Shown here in pieces: positions 25,906-33,955 of a stretch of 64,000 bases of DNA. A program made the translations under genes and the position numbers. The DNA lies in assembly GCA_016178705.1 (NCBI GenBank), contig JACOST010000009.1, forward strand, positions 248,001 through 312,000. Direction: 5' to 3'. The stretch is from Deltaproteobacteria bacterium. GTDB lineage: Bacteria > Desulfobacterota > Binatia > HRBIN30 > JACQVA1. Every line of letters starts with the position of its first letter. Position 1 is the first letter of the stretch. Under the pieces are notes generated by a model that was given only the letters and a program-made list of their open reading frames with translations, made no database searches and was not told where the DNA came from.

Positions 25906-28251
25906 ATGGCCCTCCGCAACACGATCGCACCCGATCCATCTCTGTTTTTGCAACTGCTGGAACAGCGCGCGCCGCGTCCGCTCTCGATCAACGATCTGAC
26001 CCGGCTGCTCGATCTCGCGCACTACGATCGCAAACAGATCCGCGCGGCGTTGGACGCCGCCGTCGCCAATCGCACGCTGCGCCGTATCGGCAAGACGCGC
26101 TATCAATGGATACGTGACGCTGGGATACGTGACGTCGATCGCCCGCCACGCAGCGAGCGAGCAACGCGGACACCGAAGGGTGCCAGCCGCGCCCGCACGA
26201 TCGAAGGAACCTACACACGCGTACGCGCGGGCTACGGCTTCGTCGAAGTAAGCGGACGCCCGGCGGAGCATTTCGCGCGCGACATCCTGATTCCCGCCGG
26301 CATGGAAGGGGGCGCGTTGCACGGCGATCGCGTTGCGGTCGAAGTCGTCCGCCGCGACGTGCGGGTGCGGCGTGTGGTTGGACGCATCGCGTCGGTCGTC
26401 GAGCGCGTCCACGAACGCATCATCGGCACCCTCGAATACAGCCGGCACGGCTGGCGACTTATCCCCGAGAGTGAGTTGCTGCCGCCCGTGGAGATCTTCG
26501 GCGACCCGCTGCCGCAACGCGAGGATGCGGGCTTGGTGGCGCTGGTGCAAATCACTCGCGCGCCCACGCCACGCCTGGCGATGGGCGGCACGCTCGTTCA
26601 AGTGCTCGGCACCGCCGATGATCCGGAAGTGCAGTTCCTCAGCCTCGTCAACGAGTACGGACTGCGCGTGGACTTTCCGGCCGACGTGCTCGCCGAAGCC
26701 GAGCGGCTGCCGCCCGATCCGTCGCCCGACGACTTCGCCGGCCGTGAAGACCTGCGCGCCCTGCCCTTCGTCACCATCGATGGCGAGACCGCGCGCGACT
26801 TCGACGATGCCGTGTGTCTGGAGGCGGCCGCGGGCAACGGATACCATCTGTGGGTCGCGATCGCCGACGTCTCGCACTACGTTCGACCGAACTCCGCGCT
26901 CGATACCGAAGCCGCGCGCCGCGGCACCAGCGTCTACTTCCCCGATCGCGCCATCCCAATGCTGCCGCCGCAGCTCTCCAACCAACTCTGCTCGCTCAAC
27001 CCACAGCGCGATCGATTGGTGCTGGTCGCTGAGATGACTTTCGATCGCGCCGGGCATCGGCACAACGCACGGTTCTATCGCGCCGTCATCAGCAGTCGGG
27101 CGCGGCTGACCTACACCAAAGTTGCGGCCGTCTTATCGCAAGCCGCCACGCCGGAGATTCACGCCTGGCGCACCGAGCTGGGCGCACTCATGCCGCAACT
27201 GCGGCTCATGTGCGAACTGATGGGCACGCTCTACCGCAACCGCGTGCAAGCCGGCTCGCTCGATTTGGATTTGCCCGAAGCGCTGGTCGATCTCTCCGAC
27301 GAGGGCCGCAGCATCGGCGTGCGGTTGTCGCACCGCAACGACGCGCATCGGCTTATCGAAGAGTTCATGCTCGAAGCCAACCGCGCGGTGGCGAGTTTCC
27401 TCACCGATGAGCAGCTCCCCTTTCCCTACCGCATCCACGAACCGCCCGACCCCGACGACATCGACGAGCTGAATCAGTTCCTCGGCCCGTTCGGCTTCAA
27501 CGTCGAGTATGACGGCAAGGTCCGGCCACCCGACGTGCAACGGCTGCTCGATCGCTTACAGGGACATCCGCTGGCGCGCGTGCTAACGCGGCAGGTGCTG
27601 CGTTCGCTAACGCAAGCGCAGTACCGCACCACCAACGCCGGACACTTCGGCCTCGCGTTTCCGACCTACTGTCACTTCACCTCGCCGATTCGCCGCTATC
27701 CCGATCTGCTCGTGCACCGCCAGCTCGGCCGCTTGTTCGACTGCGAAGCCGAAGCCGCCCGCAGCGAAGCCGATGCCATCGAAGCCGCGAGCGTGCAAAG
27801 CTCGCAGCGCGAGCGCGGCGCAATGGAAGCCGAGCGCGCCATGCTCGACTTGAAGAAGGCCGAGTTCATGCTCGATCACTTGCTCGAACCCGAACCCGGC
27901 ACCATCGTGTCCGTCACCAACTTCGGTTTCTTCGTCGAGCTCGACGCCTATCCGATCGAAGGACTCGTCCGCCTCGACGACCTCGCCGACGACCGCTACA
28001 CCTTCATCGAGGCCGAGCGCGCGTTGAAGGGTCTGCGCAAAGGCCAGCGCTTCCGCTTGGGCGACCGCGTCCGTGTCGAGGCCACCGACATCAATCTGCG
28101 CCGCCGCCAGATCAACTTCGCACTGCTGGAACGATTGGGGTCAGCCGCGGGTCTCAAGTCCCCGCGTAAGGCAAAACGCGATCAAAGAGAGCGACCGGAC
28201 GTGCGGAGAGCCAAGAGTACGGGCACGCGGGCTCGCAAGAGAAAGTCGTAA
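25906..28251 (+). CDS. rnr: Ribonuclease R (RNase II/R family 3'-5' exoribonuclease)
   Basis: The 781-aa protein has an N-terminal winged-helix region (about 15-70), cold-shock-type RNA-binding domains (about 95-250), and the RNB catalytic domain (about 285-610) with the Asp-rich site in DGETARDFDDAV and CHFTSPIRRYPDL. A C-terminal S1 domain (about 660-740) and a basic tail follow. It degrades structured RNA processively from the 3' end. The start is ATG 25906; no strong ribosome site is visible. The fhs-like fragment begins 73 bp downstream. Confidence 0.95.
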   Translation: MALRNTIAPDPSLFLQLLEQRAPRPLSINDLTRLLDLAHYDRKQIRAALDAAVANRTLRRIGKTRYQWIRDAGIRDVDRPPRSERATRTPKGASRARTIEGTYTRVRAGYGFVEVSGRPAEHFARDILIPAGMEGGALHGDRVAVEVVRRDVRVRRVVGRIASVVERVHERIIGTLEYSRHGWRLIPESELLPPVEIFGDPLPQREDAGLVALVQITRAPTPRLAMGGTLVQVLGTADDPEVQFLSLVNEYGLRVDFPADVLAEAERLPPDPSPDDFAGREDLRALPFVTIDGETARDFDDAVCLEAAAGNGYHLWVAIADVSHYVRPNSALDTEAARRGTSVYFPDRAIPMLPPQLSNQLCSLNPQRDRLVLVAEMTFDRAGHRHNARFYRAVISSRARLTYTKVAAVLSQAATPEIHAWRTELGALMPQLRLMCELMGTLYRNRVQAGSLDLDLPEALVDLSDEGRSIGVRLSHRNDAHRLIEEFMLEANRAVASFLTDEQLPFPYRIHEPPDPDDIDELNQFLGPFGFNVEYDGKVRPPDVQRLLDRLQGHPLARVLTRQVLRSLTQAQYRTTNAGHFGLAFPTYCHFTSPIRRYPDLLVHRQLGRLFDCEAEAARSEADAIEAASVQSSQRERGAMEAERAMLDLKKAEFMLDHLLEPEPGTIVSVTNFGFFVELDAYPIEGLVRLDDLADDRYTFIEAERALKGLRKGQRFRLGDRVRVEATDINLRRRQINFALLERLGSAAGLKSPRKAKRDQRERPDVRRAKSTGTRARKRKS

Positions 28252-28323
28252 GGCAGGGTGGTCAGGCCAACAAACGAAGTGCGTACGCCACAGGAAGTCA
28301 CTTCCGGCAACGGAGAGACCATC

Positions 28324-28545
28324 ATGCCCAACGTTGAGATCGCGCAGTTGGCTTCCCTTCGCCCGATCACCGAGATCGCGGCATCGCTCGAAGTGACGCC
28401 CGCCGACTTTACATTCCGCTACACGACAGGCGAGAGCGCCACACTAGTCAAGGGAGAGGAACGGACGGAGTCGGCGTACGACACGTCCGGGAGCGCGAAG
28501 TTCGCACTGCCAAATGACGAGAACACGAAAGCCTCGGGCACGTAA
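28324..28545 (+). pseudogene. fhs: Fragment resembling the N-terminus of formate-tetrahydrofolate ligase
   Basis: From ATG 28324, with GGAGA seven bases upstream, the frame reads PNVEIAQLASLRPITEIAAS. This looks like the conserved first residues of formate-THF ligase (usually about 555 aa). After about 28-30 residues the similarity ends (near 28410) and unrelated sequence continues to a stop at 28545, overlapping the convergent vsr gene. No P-loop or other ligase segment occurs elsewhere in the window. It therefore looks like a ligase gene truncated at the edge of the accessory island. The assignment rests on a short stretch recognised by eye. Confidence 0.6.
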
Positions 28546-28857
28546 CGCGCCCACCACTGTCCGATCGCGCGCCCGATTCATTCGGAGCTTTCTCCGCCAA
28601 TAGACCTTGTTGCTCTTCGGGCTCATCGCCTTCGGGCAGCCCAGATGCGCATGCCAGAAGCAGCCGTGAACGAAAATCGCCCACCGTCTGGACCGATTCG
28701 CGAGGTCGGGAGAACCCGGAAGCCCCCGATTCGCGAGGCGGAAGCGTGCTCCAAGCGCATGCGTCATCGAACGCACCGCACGCTCCGGTCCGGTATCAGT
28801 CGACCTTACCGTCGCCATGCGGCGCGACACCGTCTCGGCGCTCTGGGGGCGAGGCAT
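28444..28857 (-). CDS. vsr: Very short patch repair (Vsr) endonuclease
   Basis: The 137-aa protein has the Vsr core: RRMATVRSTDTGPE near the N-terminus, catalytic Asp51 in GSPDL, FVHGCFWH (62-69) with the conserved metal/intercalation residues, and VIWQCEL near the end. Vsr nicks 5' of T in T:G mismatches produced by deamination of 5-methylcytosine, protecting Dcm sites. ATG 28857 shares one base with the dcm stop (TGATG), so the two are translationally coupled. It is the last gene of the four-gene operon. In the context of a GHKL ATPase it could instead be the restriction nuclease (inference). Confidence 0.93.
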   Translation of the reverse strand: MPRPQSAETVSRRMATVRSTDTGPERAVRSMTHALGARFRLANRGLPGSPDLANRSRRWAIFVHGCFWHAHLGCPKAMSPKSNKVYWRRKLRMNRARDRTVVGALRARGFRVLVIWQCELRAPGRVVRRLRPFLSLD

Positions 28858-30011
28858 CACGTCGGGCTCGCGAGAGCCTTCATCACCTCATTGGCGACTG
28901 CGTGGGCCAGCGCCGGAGGAACGGAGTTACCGATCTGCATAAACCCGTGCCACTTAGTTTCGTGAAAGACGAACCAGTCGGGGAACGAGTGCAAGCGTGC
29001 GGCCTCGCGCAGGCAGATGCAACGAGGGTAGTCCGGGTGGATCGGTCGCGGCGCCATGAACCGCCCATTCTCGAAGCCCGTCCCGGCGCGGAGCGTGGGC
29101 GCCAGCCCGGAACGTTTCAATCGAATGAAGCGGCTCACGGGATCGACGGCGCCTGGCTCGACCCGCTTGAATCTCTCGGTGGTCTTCAGCGAGTGCTCAG
29201 TACGCGCGAAGCCCGTGATCACTCGTGAACCGTTCTTCGCGGCTCCGCGCGATCCTCGGAGCTGACGCGCATAGGCACTAGGAGTTTCCAAACGTCCCGC
29301 ATAACCATCGCCATCCACGAGATCAGCTGGCTCGACGCACTTCAGATCGTCGATCGCAGCGCCGACGGTCACGCGCTTCTTGATGGGCTCCGGATACGTC
29401 GGCGCGATCTCTCCGCCACGGTAGCCTAAGATGAAGGCTCGCTTGCGTCGCTGCGGAACCCCGAAGTCAGCGGCATTCAAGCTGAGGATCGGGCCCACGA
29501 TCGAATAGCCGCCCTTTCGGAGGCGGCACTTGAACCTGGCAAGAATGGGCGCGTGCTGCGGCCGAAGCAGACCTGCGACGTTCTCCATGACAAAGTACCG
29601 CGGGCTCAGCTCAACGACGAGGCGCGCGAACTCCAGGACCATGAGGTTTCGCGGGTCGCGCGCGTTCCTCTTGCCGCCGATCGAGAACCCCTGGCAAGGA
29701 GGCCCGCCGAGGACAACTGCGATTTTCTCGCGCCCGAGGCCGGCCTTCCTTCTGATTGTCGCGCCCGTGAGATCCTTCACATGCTCGCAGATTGTCGTCG
29801 CGTTCGGGAAGTTTTTCTCGTGGACGTCAGTGCTGATCTTGCTCAGGTCGACCGCCGCAGCCAGGCGAAACCCAGCACGCTCAAAGCCGAGGGACATCCC
29901 GCCTGCGCCGCAGAACAGATCGATCGCGATCGGTCCACTCGATCTGGACCCTACCCTCCTTGAACGCTTCGACCGAGGAAGCGCCTTGGACGCGCGACGC
30001 GGCTTTTTCAC
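28857..30011 (-). CDS. dcm: DNA (cytosine-5)-methyltransferase
   Basis: The 384-aa protein shows the ordered m5C methyltransferase motifs: I DLFCGAGG (31-38), IV GGPPCQGFS with catalytic Cys106, VI ENV (143-145), VIII QRRKR (187-191) and X QIGNSVPP near 361-368. The target-recognition region lies about 215-330. The N-terminal 25 residues are Lys/Arg-rich. The GTG start at 30011 overlaps the upstream stop by four bases (GTGA). The recognition sequence cannot be predicted. The operon supplies no conventional restriction endonuclease apart from Vsr. Confidence 0.96.
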   Translation of the reverse strand: MKKPRRASKALPRSKRSRRVGSRSSGPIAIDLFCGAGGMSLGFERAGFRLAAAVDLSKISTDVHEKNFPNATTICEHVKDLTGATIRRKAGLGREKIAVVLGGPPCQGFSIGGKRNARDPRNLMVLEFARLVVELSPRYFVMENVAGLLRPQHAPILARFKCRLRKGGYSIVGPILSLNAADFGVPQRRKRAFILGYRGGEIAPTYPEPIKKRVTVGAAIDDLKCVEPADLVDGDGYAGRLETPSAYARQLRGSRGAAKNGSRVITGFARTEHSLKTTERFKRVEPGAVDPVSRFIRLKRSGLAPTLRAGTGFENGRFMAPRPIHPDYPRCICLREAARLHSFPDWFVFHETKWHGFMQIGNSVPPALAHAVANEVMKALASPT

Positions 30012-30973
30012 AGCTCGACCTCAGCAAAGAGGGGATAATAGCGATAGAGGTCCGCGTAGGACTCGATCTGCTCCTGCGCTAACGGGAACGGTAGATTCAC
30101 GTTCCTGCTCGGTAGGCGGCGATCGAGCTCTGTTCGCTCCTTTTGCGTCAGCGGGGGGATCGCGATCCGAAACAGTGCCTCTCCGCGGAGATACGGCAGA
30201 TGGCTCGAGAGTTCGCCCTCGTGGACATGCAGGGCATCATGGGGATTTAAGAGCGCGGCACCGATGGTGACCATCGGTGCGCCATCCCGATAGTGAAACG
30301 AGAAGAGCGGAGCCCAGGTGGGCTTCTCACTGACCGCGCGTCCGTTTTGAACCAGCAAGTTCTTGAGATGTGTCCACAGCAGCGAGACGAGCGTCGGCAT
30401 ATACTCGCTCTGGTGGGTCAATCCTGGACCTGGTTTCTGGGTTTTCGCGCCAGTCCTCTTCTTTGACGTGAAGGGCACAGCATCTCCGAAGACTCGTCGG
30501 AGCGCAGCCTCCCGTGCCTTCGCCTTGTCGCCGTCCTTCCAAGGTGGGCGGGCGTCATACGTGACGATCAGGACGCTGCCTGACGCGAGCTTCGAGGCAA
30601 GAAGTGCTATGTCTTGGAGCGATTCGCTCTCCGGCACGTAGTCGTAGTCGAGCCAGACGATGGACGCGTCTTTCCAGCTCAGCGACGGCAGGACTTCGGA
30701 GGAATTTCCCTCGACGACCCGCACGCACTTGAACGGTCGGTTGAAGACCGCCCGGCGGTATCCCTCTGTCCGCTCGACGGATGTGAGCGTCTTCACACCG
30801 AGCCGACGATGCGCGTAGAGAAAGTCGGAGAACCACATCGAGCCGAAGCCCACATAGCTGAAGCGCCTCTTTGGAAAGACTGACACGTAGCGGGCGAGCG
30901 CCTCGAAGATCATCTTGCGCTGAGTCCGCTTGTTGGGCCGAACCGCGTAGTTGAACTTCTCGTACGACTCCAT
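30008..30973 (-). CDS. Unknown Rossmann-like protein of the GHKL-Dcm-Vsr operon
   Basis: The 321-aa protein belongs to no family I can name with confidence. Residues about 35-115 look like a class I SAM-methyltransferase core: YVGFGSMWFSDF (40-51) in place of motif I, an acidic SVE (65-67) after strand 2, VVEGN (87-90), and WLDYDY (107-112) where motif IV would be. The later Lys-rich region (about 150-185) and an all-beta-looking C-terminus are unassigned. It starts seven bases after the GHKL gene stop and ends overlapping dcm, so it is an integral member of the operon. It could be a second modification enzyme or a methyltransferase-fold adaptor. Confidence 0.75.
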   Translation of the reverse strand: MESYEKFNYAVRPNKRTQRKMIFEALARYVSVFPKRRFSYVGFGSMWFSDFLYAHRRLGVKTLTSVERTEGYRRAVFNRPFKCVRVVEGNSSEVLPSLSWKDASIVWLDYDYVPESESLQDIALLASKLASGSVLIVTYDARPPWKDGDKAKAREAALRRVFGDAVPFTSKKRTGAKTQKPGPGLTHQSEYMPTLVSLLWTHLKNLLVQNGRAVSEKPTWAPLFSFHYRDGAPMVTIGAALLNPHDALHVHEGELSSHLPYLRGEALFRIAIPPLTQKERTELDRRLPSRNVNLPFPLAQEQIESYADLYRYYPLFAEVEL

Positions 30974-30980
30974 TGAGCAC

Positions 30981-32390
30981 TCACTCGACTTTGTTCGCGT
31001 AGAAGTAGTCGAACGTCTTGATTCCGACCTGCGCGGCGGGAAGCGCTGGATCCCCGAGGGCCGCCGCCGCCTTCGCCACTTGGCGCTTTGGCTTCTGATA
31101 GAGAATATTGACGGTCCCCTGGGTTGTGCCCGGGACAGCGGGGGTCTTCATCTGCTGTTGTGTAGAAACTTCGGTCGCCCTCACCGGCGGCGCCGAGCGT
31201 TCGATCTTCTTGGCGCCCTCAAGGTTGGCCTTGCGAGTCCGTGAGTAGCTGATGTACGCGCGCGCCGCCTCCTGCATTCGTGCGCGCGCGCGCCGGTAGA
31301 CGATGCTATCTACATCGATGTCGTTCTTCGTCGTCGTCCACGGCAACGCATATGGCTCCTCAGAGCGAAACGACACGATTCCAATGAAGCCATTGTACTG
31401 CGGGTGCCATTGAGGAAACCTAGTAAGGCCCCAACCCGTTCGTTCTGTCTTGTCGGCAGAAAGGACAACCCGGTTGTTGCAGAGCACATACCAGCCCCAC
31501 GCCGAAGCGTCCTCGTCTTCTTCCGAGTCGGGCCGCGCGCCAGCGGCAGTGGTCGCCGCCCCCGCCCATATCTCTCCCTCGACCTCTACCTTGGATGGCT
31601 TCGCTGATGGCCTCGGGACAGACTCCTTCCAACGCTGATGGAGCGGCTGGAATCCCCTCCCTTGAAGGAACGTGAACTCGGTCGGCTTGACCTTCGCGCC
31701 GTTGATTCGAAGTTCAAGTCCCTGATCGAGAAACACCGCGTATGTGCGCGCAGCTGCCTCAATCAAGCGCGTCACGAATGCGTCCGTGTCGAGTTCTTGT
31801 GCCACGCTCGGGTGGAGGTTCTTCACCTCGATGGTCGTGCCGGGGTCGTTCGATGAAGGTTTCGCAGTCGTGAGTTCCAGATTCCAGTCCTGGGGCTTGG
31901 CTGCCCAGGCGTCGACGTCGACGTTCATCACAAACCCGTCGTCGATCGTGTTCGATTTGACCTCGAACTCCTTGCCCAGTTTGAAAAGCGCACGCTTCAT
32001 ACCGATGCCGTAGATCCCGATACCCGCCTCCGTATCTGCGTCAGTATGCTCGCTCGGGTCCCGCCCGAAGTTGAATGCGTATTCGCACGCGATGTCGACC
32101 GGAATGCCATCGCAGTTGTCGCGAATGCGAAACGACGACCTCGAACACTTGAGCTCGATCTTGTAGCCTCTGTACCTGGAGCTCCCAGAACTCAGCGGAT
32201 GCGGCTTCGGCGACTTTGCGCGTCTCTGCGCCGGCGACTCGTCGGTCGCGCGCGTTGCCCCGTCGACCGAGTTGTCGATCAAGTCCAAGACGCAGGCTCC
32301 GAGTGAGATGTCGCGGGTGATCATGTCGATGAAGAAGCGTTTGTGCGGCGTCGCCTTGACAGGCATGACCTTACCGGCTTCCAAAGACAT
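30981..32390 (-). CDS. GHKL-fold (MutL/MORC/Hsp90-type) ATPase
   Basis: The 469-aa protein has a Bergerat ATP-binding fold: N-box VLDLIDNSVDGA (34-46), G1 motif DNCDGI (91-96) and the glycine-rich G2 lid GIGIYGIGMKRALFKLG (123-139). A probable transducer domain follows (about 190-370), then a low-complexity tail. The usual catalytic Glu of the N-box is replaced by Asp. GHKL ATPases of this sort are known from restriction-modification loci related to eukaryotic MORC proteins. ATG 32390 is preferred to ATG 32396, which abuts the GGAGG. It is the first gene of the operon. Confidence 0.88.
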   Translation of the reverse strand: MSLEAGKVMPVKATPHKRFFIDMITRDISLGACVLDLIDNSVDGATRATDESPAQRRAKSPKPHPLSSGSSRYRGYKIELKCSRSSFRIRDNCDGIPVDIACEYAFNFGRDPSEHTDADTEAGIGIYGIGMKRALFKLGKEFEVKSNTIDDGFVMNVDVDAWAAKPQDWNLELTTAKPSSNDPGTTIEVKNLHPSVAQELDTDAFVTRLIEAAARTYAVFLDQGLELRINGAKVKPTEFTFLQGRGFQPLHQRWKESVPRPSAKPSKVEVEGEIWAGAATTAAGARPDSEEDEDASAWGWYVLCNNRVVLSADKTERTGWGLTRFPQWHPQYNGFIGIVSFRSEEPYALPWTTTKNDIDVDSIVYRRARARMQEAARAYISYSRTRKANLEGAKKIERSAPPVRATEVSTQQQMKTPAVPGTTQGTVNILYQKPKRQVAKAAAALGDPALPAAQVGIKTFDYFYANKVE

Positions 32391-32459
32391 CGCCATCCTC
32401 CCCCCATTTTGGAGCGCTAGTCGTGGAGCGTGTCGCCTGCACCCCGACTGTTACCGCGC

Positions 32460-32488
32460 ATCTGACGTGGATTCGCTCAAGACGTCAA
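32460..32488 (-). promoter_or_regulatory. Candidate promoter of the GHKL-Dcm-Vsr operon
   Basis: TTGACG (minus strand, 32483-32488) and TCAGAT (32460-32465) are separated by 17 bases. The -35 matches consensus at five of six positions and the -10 at three. It would leave a leader of about 60-65 bases before the GHKL start. Confidence 0.3.
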
Positions 32489-32536
32489 GCTGCCGGCCGA
32501 CTTGTCTCTCTTGTGCGCGCGCGTCGGGCGGCGGAC

Positions 32537-32860
32537 TCAGTGCCCGACGCCTTGGCCTTCGCCCCACTCGCTCGCGCGCACGGCAAACGCTTCGGCGTAG
32601 CGCGGCCAGTCGTGCAAGGTTTCGGGATCGAAGTCGGCGCCACTGGGCCAGACGAGAGTTTTCACCTCGCGGTCAAGGCGCACTTGGTTGAACACGGATA
32701 GCTCCCGGAGTGGTCCGTAGATTTCGCCCGCGAGCACTGGCTTGAAGTTGATAGCTTGCTCGGTTCCGTCGTCAAAATGGACACGCAGGGTGTAGGGCGC
32801 GGTGATCTCGAACGACGCGACACGGTAGATTTGATGCCCTGTCTCGAACAACACCCTCAC
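32537..32860 (-). CDS. DUF2442 domain protein
   Basis: The 107-aa protein matches the DUF2442 pattern: a strand LRVHFDDGTEQAINF, a Leu/Phe-rich middle (LRELSVFNQVRLD) and the near-invariant LVWPSGADFDPETL close to the end. These small proteins are common in accessory regions and are often paired with another small gene; their role is unknown, with an antitoxin-like role sometimes suggested. GTG 32860 follows a GGGAG. It lies between the defence operon and the ORF6N genes. Confidence 0.8.
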   Translation of the reverse strand: MRVLFETGHQIYRVASFEITAPYTLRVHFDDGTEQAINFKPVLAGEIYGPLRELSVFNQVRLDREVKTLVWPSGADFDPETLHDWPRYAEAFAVRASEWGEGQGVGH

Positions 32861-32959
32861 TTCAGCATCTCCCAGTCGCCGCGGTTCCTATTGCGGTGAT
32901 GCCGGAACGCGCTGAGTACCAAATGGCAAGGTCCGAGCGAACCAGTCGTGTCACCGAAA

Positions 32960-33475
32960 TCACGGCGCCTCGCGAAAGCCAATCCGCCGCGGCTTGACCT
33001 TCGGCGGCGTCATCAACTGTCGGATCGCATCGAAGACCACTTTGAACTGCGCGTCGTACTTCCGCTCCAACGCCTCCAGCTTGCGGGCGAGGTCTTTGTG
33101 CGTCGCCAGCATCTCGCGCAGCTTCACGAAAGCACGAACGATCTCGATGCTTGCGGCCACAGCCACCGGGCTGTTGAGCACCGACGCGAGCATGAGCGCC
33201 CCATGCTCCGTGAATGCATACGGGCGCACCGGAGAGAACTTCAAGCTCCGGAGGTAGTCGCAATCTGCGACCACCTCCGCTTTCTCCTCACCTGTGAGCT
33301 GAAACATGAAGTCCGCAGGGAAACGAGCGCGATTGCGCTTCACCTGCTCGTTCAGGCGCTTCGTAGGAACCGCATAGACACGCGCCAGATCCATATCCAG
33401 CATCACGCGCTGCCCACGAAGCACGAAGATCAGTTCGACAACGTGCTCGACCGTCAGCATGGGCGGTTGGTTCAT
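32960..33475 (-). CDS. ORF6N-domain protein (phage antirepressor-like)
   Basis: The 171-aa protein carries an N-terminal ORF6N DNA-binding domain (about 8-95), with [33 protein letters not shown] and the YAFTEHGALMLASVLNS block. A C-terminal coiled-coil-like helix (about 120-150) follows. ORF6N/KilA-N proteins are typical of phages and mobile elements, where they act as antirepressors or regulators. Its ATG overlaps the decayed stop of the frameshifted paralogue upstream (ATGA), so the two were once a tandem pair. Confidence 0.9.
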   Translation of the reverse strand: MNQPPMLTVEHVVELIFVLRGQRVMLDMDLARVYAVPTKRLNEQVKRNRARFPADFMFQLTGEEKAEVVADCDYLRSLKFSPVRPYAFTEHGALMLASVLNSPVAVAASIEIVRAFVKLREMLATHKDLARKLEALERKYDAQFKVVFDAIRQLMTPPKVKPRRIGFREAP

Positions 33476-33901
33476 CGTCGCAACTCGCGGAGCTTCAGCA
33501 ACGCGCGCATACCGCGACGTTCACCTGCACCGCTCGCTTGCTCCGCAACACGCTGGACAGCATCGCCACGCCCTGCTCCGTGAACGCGTAGGGCAGTACC
33601 GCCGCCCGCCACGGCCGGCGTTTGAGGTCGCAGATTGCGACCTCAAATTTGAGGTGCCAATTTGGTACCTCAAACGCTCGGACTCCTCCGGTGTGAGCTG
33701 GAACATGAAGTCGGCCGGGAACCTCGCGGTGTTGCGACGCACTGCTCGATTCAATGTCTTGGTTTCGACGCCGTAGAGTTCCGCGAGGTCCGCATCGAGC
33801 ATCACCTTGTGCCCACGGATCAACAGGATCGCCCGCTCGATGCGCTCGCTCGATACGTCCACATCGATGCTGTCGCCCGGCTTGGTCATATAGTCCACCA
33901 C
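33472..33901 (-). pseudogene. Frameshifted ORF6N-domain paralogue
   Basis: The first 95 or so codons read a normal ORF6N N-terminus ([34 protein letters not shown]). Near 33600-33612 the reading frame shifts: the conserved [19 protein letters not shown] block is intact but in another frame. Near 33510 a second one-base shift separates it from [11 protein letters not shown] and the original stop, which overlaps the neighbour's ATG. Two single-base frameshifts make it a pseudogene unless they are assembly errors. Its start is GTG 33901 or ATG 33889. Confidence 0.8.
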
Positions 33902-33955
33902 GACGGCAGGTCTCGGCGAAGGCCTGTCAGCGGATCGGCCTCGTGAAACCCGCGC

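Noticed and set aside
28801-29228. Plus-strand frames over vsr and dcm
   Set aside because: They overlap conserved methyltransferase and Vsr motifs on the other strand and show no domain of their own.
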